Source: Adhaeribacter aerolatus (lineage in GTDB: Bacteria > Bacteroidota > Bacteroidia > Cytophagales > Hymenobacteraceae). Taken from it: 64,000 bases of DNA. The stretch is taken from the NCBI RefSeq assembly GCF_007991635.1, contig NZ_BJYS01000024.1, positions 1 through 64,000 of the forward strand, given 5' to 3'. A program made the translations under genes and the position numbers. Below are positions 59,067 through 64,000 of the stretch, piece after piece. The notes under the pieces were generated by a model. That model did not search any database and was not told the origin of the DNA. It saw nothing but the letters and a program-made list of their open reading frames with translations. Every line of letters begins with the position of its first letter. Position 1 is the first letter of the stretch.

Positions 59067-59079
59067 TTACAATTGTTAA
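59067..59079 (-). promoter_or_regulatory. TTAACAATTGTAA element upstream of DUF932
   Basis: Minus-strand 13-mer identical to that upstream of fic (57069-57081), 11 bp before the DUF932 ATG. Confidence 0.4.
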
Positions 59080-59100
59080 CTTATTGTCTATATATATTTA

Positions 59101-59126
59101 TACGAAACGTATCATTTAAAGATACG
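59101..59126 (-). promoter_or_regulatory. Operator-like repeat over the predicted DUF932 promoter
   Basis: CGTATC-N7-GATACG (59108-59126) and TACG-AAA-CGTA (59101-59111) overlap. On the minus strand TATCTTTA (one mismatch to the -7 consensus) lies 21 nt after TTTG. A repressor site on a promoter is the simplest reading. Confidence 0.4.
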
Positions 59127-59489
59127 ATTAGTATATATTTATTTACAAACATTTATAACTTGGCGATATTTTTTCCCCTTCACTTAAAATCCTTTTTCTT
59201 CCTGGATATCAGGCACTAAAAGCGTACTTTACAATTTTTTAGTTAAGCCGGGAAGTCCCATTGAATTGGATATTGAAAGGATTGTGGGCTAGAAGCCTGG
59301 AAGGGAATTTACAAAGTAAATTTGTCGCTTGCGACCAAAGCAAAGCGTAGCCTGGAAGGGTTCGACCAATAGGGAGCCTCCTTCTTTTAAAAAAAACCAA
59401 ACCCTTTTCCGGATCTGGCTTTTACTATCGGCACTTCTGAAATTCTTAATTTTATACCTTTTAATACTGCTGAAATTCCAACTTTTACC

Positions 59490-61145
59490 TTAAAATCCTA
59501 GCCTTGCCTGGTATGTTTTTTGTTTAAAGTTACCTGGTTTACTTGACTGATTATCTGCTGCTAATCCTACTGTATCCGGGCTTCTACTTATCCCTGAAAC
59601 GTTATTTTCTTTCTTTAAAATTTCCTGACTTTCCTGGTTCGCGTTACTCAAATCGAACATTTTTTGGAGCTGCTCATAGCGTCCTGGCTGTGAAACCACA
59701 AATTTTAAATCTGAATACGCCAGCTTTTCTTCGTGCTTCTTTTGGAGATCATTTTTATTGATATCTGCTAAAATTTCCGGGTTCTTATTAATCAGCTTAA
59801 ACAACTTTAAATCCTCATTATAATCGTTTAATACAGCTTTATCTATCTTAATAACATTTTCTAACCCAGTTGCTACTACCAACGCTTTATTAAACTGGTG
59901 CATGGCAAAATACGTAGCCGGAATTTGGACCAAAAACTGATTTCCTTCTACTTTAAATTTAATTTTATCCTTTTCCAACTCCAATTTAACGACGTTACTC
60001 AACCCTTCTTTTTTCATTTCTTCCTCAATCTGCTTATTATAAGGATTCAATTCCTGCATTAATTTATCGGCTAAATCAATGACCGAACTAGGCGCGGGAG
60101 TGCCTGGATTTTGGGCCTGTAAGCTGGCGAAGGCCAGCTTAATGCTATTTTTGGGGTTGGCAAGACGTTGGGAAGGAAATTTTTCAGAAGCCAGTTCCCG
60201 CAGGAACATCAGATCATAATAAGCGCCTTTTTTATCGTTGTCGTTGGCGGTAACGTATTTAAAATTTGCATCCGTATTTCCTTTGGCTTTTAAGTCTTTT
60301 ATGGTCTGAATTTGATTTATGGTTAAGTTTCCCCCGTAGGATACAAACAAAGTATTCTCCGGATTCCGGAGTTCTTTATAACTAAGGGCATCCAAGGCAC
60401 TTTCAACCAGTACCATTTTATCTAGCTTGGGGGGCATATTGGAATGCCATACACCATTGCTGCGGTCAGAGCCCTCCGCATGGGCCTTATAATTGCTGTT
60501 TCGTATTTCTAACCCTACCATTCGGGTATCATTAGCCAGGTGATAAGGGAAAGCTACGTTTGTATATATGGGTCCCGGTTTAGTTGGATCCTGGTACTGC
60601 ACATTAAAAATACGTCCGGTAAATTCCGGTTTTTCCAGGGTGTCTAAAGAAATGCTTCTTTCGCGAAAGAAGTCTTTTTTAAAGAGAGGTTTAATTTTGT
60701 AATAATCAACCAGGAATTTATGGGCCTCTATATTTTGCAGCACTTCGGAATTTACTAATTCCCGGTTCTGCTGTCTAACCGGCTGGGGTAATTTAAGGTA
60801 ATTATATAAAACAGCATTCACATTGGCATTTTCATTCCTGGTATTGTTTTGCGGAAAAGTGGTGCCTAATCTTCTTTTTACAAAATTTATTAAGCTGCCT
60901 TTATCGGTATCATCATCCGGATTCCAATAACCCTGTTTGCCCGGGTTGGTTGGATTCATAATAATAATCCGGTCGTTCGTTTGGGGATTAAAAAAAACCG
61001 GTGTCCGGGAGCCTTTTTTTATTTCGTGTTGGTAACCATTGGCCGTGGCCAATTCAATAATAGAAATTTCGTTACGAAAGTCCTCGAAGGTTCTGGCCTG
61101 GGGAAACTTATTTTTAATATCCTCCATGGGGGAAAAATTAAGCAA
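59490..61145 (-). CDS. Toprim/DUF3991 primase-like protein
   Basis: Protein of 551 residues of the conjugative-element DUF3991/toprim type. The N-terminal part (FRNEISIIELATANGYQHEI, GYWNPDDDTDKGSLINFVKR) resembles the DNA-binding DUF3991 and CHC2-like region, without a zinc finger; a toprim domain follows with VLVESALDALS (catalytic Glu) and ANDNDKKGAYYD (Asp pair, about 300). It probably makes primers or processes DNA during transfer. An alternative ATG lies at 61127 (MEDIKNKF). It is the second gene after the DUF3945 gene, 77 bp away. Confidence 0.83.
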   Translation of the reverse strand: MLNFSPMEDIKNKFPQARTFEDFRNEISIIELATANGYQHEIKKGSRTPVFFNPQTNDRIIIMNPTNPGKQGYWNPDDDTDKGSLINFVKRRLGTTFPQNNTRNENANVNAVLYNYLKLPQPVRQQNRELVNSEVLQNIEAHKFLVDYYKIKPLFKKDFFRERSISLDTLEKPEFTGRIFNVQYQDPTKPGPIYTNVAFPYHLANDTRMVGLEIRNSNYKAHAEGSDRSNGVWHSNMPPKLDKMVLVESALDALSYKELRNPENTLFVSYGGNLTINQIQTIKDLKAKGNTDANFKYVTANDNDKKGAYYDLMFLRELASEKFPSQRLANPKNSIKLAFASLQAQNPGTPAPSSVIDLADKLMQELNPYNKQIEEEMKKEGLSNVVKLELEKDKIKFKVEGNQFLVQIPATYFAMHQFNKALVVATGLENVIKIDKAVLNDYNEDLKLFKLINKNPEILADINKNDLQKKHEEKLAYSDLKFVVSQPGRYEQLQKMFDLSNANQESQEILKKENNVSGISRSPDTVGLAADNQSSKPGNFKQKTYQARLGF

Positions 61146-61222
61146 TTAATAGAAAAGGGGAAACAGATTCCTATCTTAATACCTGGACTGAATTAATAAT
61201 GGTAAAATAGTGGTTCACAATT

Positions 61223-62707
61223 TTATAATTTTGGTCCCCCTCTTTTTTTTCCAGGTACTATTTTTAATTTAGGATCTTTCTGCTGCTGGCTTTTTACCGT
61301 ATCTATTTGTTTCACCGTATCGGCTTTATTACCATCGTTATTGGCTGCTACCTGAATTTTATGTTCTGGTTTTACCGTTTCTTTGATAGTTGTTTCGGGC
61401 AATTTCTGGAAGGAAAAACCTTTTTTAGCCGGATCTATTTGTACCGTTGCTGAAAATTCCTGGTTTTTATCATCCTTCATGCCGGTGATTGGGGTTGGTT
61501 TTCCTTGCTCTAATAACTTCTTTTGTTCATCCGTTAATAAAACTCCTTTCAACATATTTGGAATTTTAATCCGGTCGGCCCGAATGGCCACTATTTCTTT
61601 CGTATCCTTATCTACCCCTACATAAGCCTTAAATTCCGAATTAGTAGTTTTGTCCATAAGTGTGACCTGCTTACCCAGATTTCCGGCTTCTTTTAAGTTT
61701 TGCTTATCTTCATCTGAAAATTCATAGCCCAAATAATTTTTGGGAATATCTAATGCGGCCTTAACCCCGTGGAAAACGAAGGTAGGTTGCCCGGCCGGAT
61801 TCTCTACCAAACGAAATTTCCCATCCAATGAAATTTTAACCCCGCCTAAATCGCCTTTAAGTCCCTGAAATAAAGAAGTCTTTTCCCCATTCAATAATTT
61901 CTTCATATTATCAGTCTTTTCGAGTAGTTCCCTGGTTAAACCTAACTTCTCGGCATCCTTCCAGTTGATGGCATCCGGATTAAATTTTGGTTGTTGCATT
62001 TGATTAGAATTTTCTTTTTTTATAGTTTTATTTGTATTTAATGGCTCATTATTTTCTGGAAATTCAAAATCTTCATTCTTTAGAAATTGGATAAAGTTTC
62101 TTAAATCTGTTCGAAAACTGGTTTTCGGCAATTCATCATCCGGCATTTGATAAAGGCCATTCTTTTGATTATAAGAATAGGCCTTATCTCCATTCGGATC
62201 ATTTGCCATTTTTTGAAATATTTTTTGTCTCTGGTCTTCCGGAAGATTGATAAAGGCCCTTTCCGTTCTATCTGTAATGCCGGTAATGCCGGTTTTCTCT
62301 TTTAGTTTTCTCAGGCCATCTATTAAATTGGATTTTAAACTGGGCAGATGCTCCTTTATTTCCGCGGCTGCTTTATCTATTTTTTTTGATGTAGGTACAG
62401 CTAACACCTCTAAATTATGATTTTTGTAATTGTTATGGAAGTTTATAATAAAATTTCCCAAAAACCCTTGGTGGAGGATTACCTCAAACGCCGGGTTAGC
62501 TGGATTGCCGGGTTTCGCTGGATTATGTAATTGGGGATTGCCTTGTTCGTCTTTGCCCAAAATACTTACTTCTCCGGTTTCTTTATTTACGGTAAATAAG
62601 TGTTGCACCGTTTCGCCTATATTTCTTTCTGTTTTTACTGGACCCTTAATCGATTCTTCCTGGTTGCTGTTTTCTGTACTTGGGAAGGAGGGTGCAAACG
62701 CTGCCAT
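61223..62707 (-). CDS. DUF3945-containing conjugative-element protein
   Basis: Cytoplasmic protein of 494 residues with an N-terminal domain (VQHLFTVNKETGEVSILGKD, resembling DUF4099), a linker with PEDQRQKIFQKMANDPNGDK and a DUF3945 domain at about 245-390 (INWKDAEKLGLTRELLEKTD, LPKNYLGYEFSDEDKQNLKE-like part). DUF3945/DUF4099 proteins are widespread on Bacteroidota conjugative elements; function is unknown but linked to transfer. The basic end reads KKRGGPKL, similar to the Fic protein's GPKLR tail. Opposite-strand M23 gene starts 133 bp away. Confidence 0.8.
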   Translation of the reverse strand: MAAFAPSFPSTENSNQEESIKGPVKTERNIGETVQHLFTVNKETGEVSILGKDEQGNPQLHNPAKPGNPANPAFEVILHQGFLGNFIINFHNNYKNHNLEVLAVPTSKKIDKAAAEIKEHLPSLKSNLIDGLRKLKEKTGITGITDRTERAFINLPEDQRQKIFQKMANDPNGDKAYSYNQKNGLYQMPDDELPKTSFRTDLRNFIQFLKNEDFEFPENNEPLNTNKTIKKENSNQMQQPKFNPDAINWKDAEKLGLTRELLEKTDNMKKLLNGEKTSLFQGLKGDLGGVKISLDGKFRLVENPAGQPTFVFHGVKAALDIPKNYLGYEFSDEDKQNLKEAGNLGKQVTLMDKTTNSEFKAYVGVDKDTKEIVAIRADRIKIPNMLKGVLLTDEQKKLLEQGKPTPITGMKDDKNQEFSATVQIDPAKKGFSFQKLPETTIKETVKPEHKIQVAANNDGNKADTVKQIDTVKSQQQKDPKLKIVPGKKRGGPKL

Positions 62708-62839
62708 AATTTCACAAAATAAAAGGTTTAATAAAATCCTGTTTTGGTCGGGATAAAAACGAAATTATTTATAATATAGATAATCTTACGCCTTTTTTAA
62801 TGCGTATATTTCATCATACGAATAATTTTAAAAAATGGC

Positions 62840-63577
62840 ATGCCGCGGCACTTAAAATGGACAGCTTTTAGTTTTATTTTTTTGGCTAATATACAACTGC
62901 ACGCGCAAGGTTTTGCAATTGGAAAAGATACCGCTATATGGGAAGAGATTTCCGAGGCAGAAAAATTAAAAGCTTCGCTGCTTTGGTTGAAAAAAAGAGC
63001 TTTAAAAGAAGAAATAAAAAAGGCCACCATTGACCTTTTAAAACACGCGGCTACTTACAACGATGTTTATACTGTCCTTCGGATTTCCAATTGGGATTCC
63101 GGCATGATGCGAACGATCCCTAGCCTGGTTCCGATCCGACAGGCGAAGATAATTAAGTTTAAAATCAGTTCCGGATTTGGTTACCGGAAGCATCCCCTAA
63201 AAAATAATGATATGTTTCATGGGGGGATTGATATTCCGGCTCCTAATGGTACGCCGGTTTATGCCGTGGCCGATGCCGTGGTTATTAGCGCGGTAAAATT
63301 TCATTCCTCCCTGGGAAATTTTGTTCAGCTAAACCATTTAAACGGATTTATTACGCTGTATGGCCATTTGCTCCGGTTTATTGTCCTACCGGGGCAGACG
63401 GTAAAACAAGGGCAGGTAATTGGTTACGTCGGGCAATCGGGTTGGAGCACGGGACCCCATTTACATTATATTTTAATTAAAAATGGTTTTGCCCTGGACC
63501 CGTATCCCTTTTGCTTTTTAATGTTTGAAAAGTTTAGAGCAAAAGAAAAGCCTGTTTATTCCGGCAGTTCAAAATAA
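62840..63577 (+). CDS. M23-family metalloendopeptidase
   Basis: Exported protein of 245 residues (signal 1-24, ending QLHAQG). The C-terminal domain is a lysostaphin-type M23 peptidase: HGGIDIPAPNGTPVYA has the first zinc His and Asp, and GPHLHYILIKNG the His-x-His; all catalytic residues are intact. It cleaves peptidoglycan and in a conjugative element would open the wall for a type IV secretion channel. It ends 22 bp inside the convergent HTH gene. Confidence 0.87.
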   Translation: MPRHLKWTAFSFIFLANIQLHAQGFAIGKDTAIWEEISEAEKLKASLLWLKKRALKEEIKKATIDLLKHAATYNDVYTVLRISNWDSGMMRTIPSLVPIRQAKIIKFKISSGFGYRKHPLKNNDMFHGGIDIPAPNGTPVYAVADAVVISAVKFHSSLGNFVQLNHLNGFITLYGHLLRFIVLPGQTVKQGQVIGYVGQSGWSTGPHLHYILIKNGFALDPYPFCFLMFEKFRAKEKPVYSGSSK

Positions 63578-63918
63578 TTATCAATATTGTCTATTTTATC
63601 TTGTAAGCGTAGTTTTGGCGCAAACATAGAATTATCCTCGGCTAGTATATAATTCAGGTTAAAATCTTTCTTTAAATAATAATTTAGCAGGACCAGGAAA
63701 TTATCTATCGTTCCCCTTCCCGCTGATTCCATCCGATGAATAATGCCCTGGTTTAAATTTGTGTCCTCTGCCAGCTTCATTTGTGATAATTTGGGCCGGA
63801 TGGAAGTCCGGACTTCGAGCAATCGTTTTCCCACAATTACCTGAAATTCGGTTGTATCCATGGGTACCACCTTATTTTTTTCCTGGGAATCTTCCAATTC
63901 TTCAACCTTGTTTTCCAT
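63556..63918 (-). CDS. XRE-family transcriptional regulator
   Basis: Protein of 120 residues with an XRE helix-turn-helix at about 30-85: VGKRLLEVRTSIRPKLSQMK and LAEDTNLNQGIIHRMESAGR. The N-terminal 25 residues are acidic and likely disordered. It is convergent with the M23 gene and follows the partial ORF at the right edge (which ends at 63928) by 10 bp. It may control transfer or maintenance genes of the element. Confidence 0.85.
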   Translation of the reverse strand: MENKVEELEDSQEKNKVVPMDTTEFQVIVGKRLLEVRTSIRPKLSQMKLAEDTNLNQGIIHRMESAGRGTIDNFLVLLNYYLKKDFNLNYILAEDNSMFAPKLRLQDKIDNIDNYFELPE

Positions 63919-63927
63919 TATATTTAC

Positions 63928-64000
63928 TTAGCTACTGGTGCTTTTACAACTGTATTAATACGGATTAATTCTGCTTTTATTAAATTCTCAATGTCGGCTT
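63928..64000 (-). CDS. Partial ORF at the right edge
   Basis: The minus strand is open from the window edge to a stop at 63928-63930, encoding ADIENLIKAELIRINTVVKA then PVAK. The helical, charged sequence looks like the C-terminus of a real protein. It ends 9 bp before the XRE gene's ATG, as expected of an operon. No assignment is possible from 23 residues. Confidence 0.45.

Larger units (their letters stand above)
59056..59489. other. Repeat-rich non-coding region, candidate oriT/ori or control region
   Basis: A 434-bp non-coding stretch with GATACG/CGTATC repeats (59101-59126), the direct repeat AGCCTGGAAGGG at 59294-59305 and 59349-59360, and a hairpin GTCGC-TT-GCGAC at 59324-59335 extended by TTT/AAA. 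The density of repeats between DUF932 and the primase-like gene is greater than in any other gap of the window. Control region, oriT or replication origin are alternatives. Confidence 0.4.

Noticed and set aside
63941-63960. TTTTACAACTGTATTAA as another copy of the repeated CAATTG element
   Set aside because: Lies in the coding tail of the partial gene at the right edge and differs at the core (ACTG).

Overview
The window looks like DNA from a Bacteroidota bacterium, most likely Cytophagales/Hymenobacteraceae-like. That placement is inferred from TonB receptors with Bacteroidota-style plugs, a type IX secretion C-terminal domain, DUF4856/imelysin/HTTM genes, DUF932/DUF3945/toprim mobile-element genes, and promoters of the Bacteroidota type (-33 TTG/TTTG, about 20 nt, -7 TAnnTTTG). 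No rRNA, tRNA or CRISPR array was seen. It reads as a metal-homeostasis and metal-resistance island (about 0-53.7 kb) joined to plasmid/ICE-type maintenance and mobilisation genes (about 54-64 kb).

Layout. 0-1.7 kb: CDF metal exporter, DUF2231 membrane protein and small lipoprotein. 2.0-12.1 kb: minus-strand iron-uptake block, read DUF4856 - imelysin - HTTM - TonB receptor, then a vanadium-haloperoxidase-like lipoprotein and a second FecA-like receptor; its promoter is bracketed by two copies of a 19-bp inverted repeat. 12.5-14.7 kb: two unknown small genes and a T9SS-secreted protein that looks like a protease propeptide without its protease. 15.2-19.1 kb: unusual metal module (CcdA-like protein with a CPC motif, HMA lipoprotein, P1B-ATPase with YPC in place of CPC, divergent CsoR-like repressor). 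19.3-23.5 kb: ars operon (arsR, DUF6428, arsC, metallophosphoesterase, acr3, usp). 24.3-25.5 kb: mercury-type uptake operon (CadC-like ArsR regulator, merTP, GDCCVxC protein) with no merA. 25.8-28.7 kb: di-heme cytochrome, Rieske protein and outer-membrane porin in an overlapping operon.

29-37.4 kb: mixed cargo (DUF305, ribulose-phosphate epimerase, L,D-transpeptidase, histidine phosphatase, DUF6766, several unknown membrane proteins) and a decayed transposase. 37.5-49.1 kb: plus-strand divalent-metal efflux block (DUF6660, CzcA-TolC fusion, CzcB-like adaptor, NicO/UreH-like protein, Zn/Cd-type P-ATPase, dihydrolipoamide dehydrogenase, OsmC, short CDF-like protein). 49.2-53.7 kb: GmhA-like isomerase, CzcD-like CDF, GH1 glycosidase, SDR and a Cys-rich copper-storage protein.

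54-64 kb: HigBA toxin-antitoxin, orphan HicB, Fic protein with a VbhA-like partner, a small protein ending in a beta-clamp-like motif, DUF932, toprim/DUF3991 primase-like protein, DUF3945 protein, M23 peptidase and HTH regulator. A shared 13-bp element (TTAACAATTGTAA) lies just upstream of two of these genes and a longer palindrome with the same core near a third, suggesting coordinated control.

Most promising for novelty: the YPC-ATPase/CPC-CcdA/divergent-CsoR module, the paired operator of the iron operon with related sites elsewhere in the window, the Lpd-OsmC pair inside a metal-efflux operon, and the Fic/VbhA pair whose inhibitory motif is degenerate.
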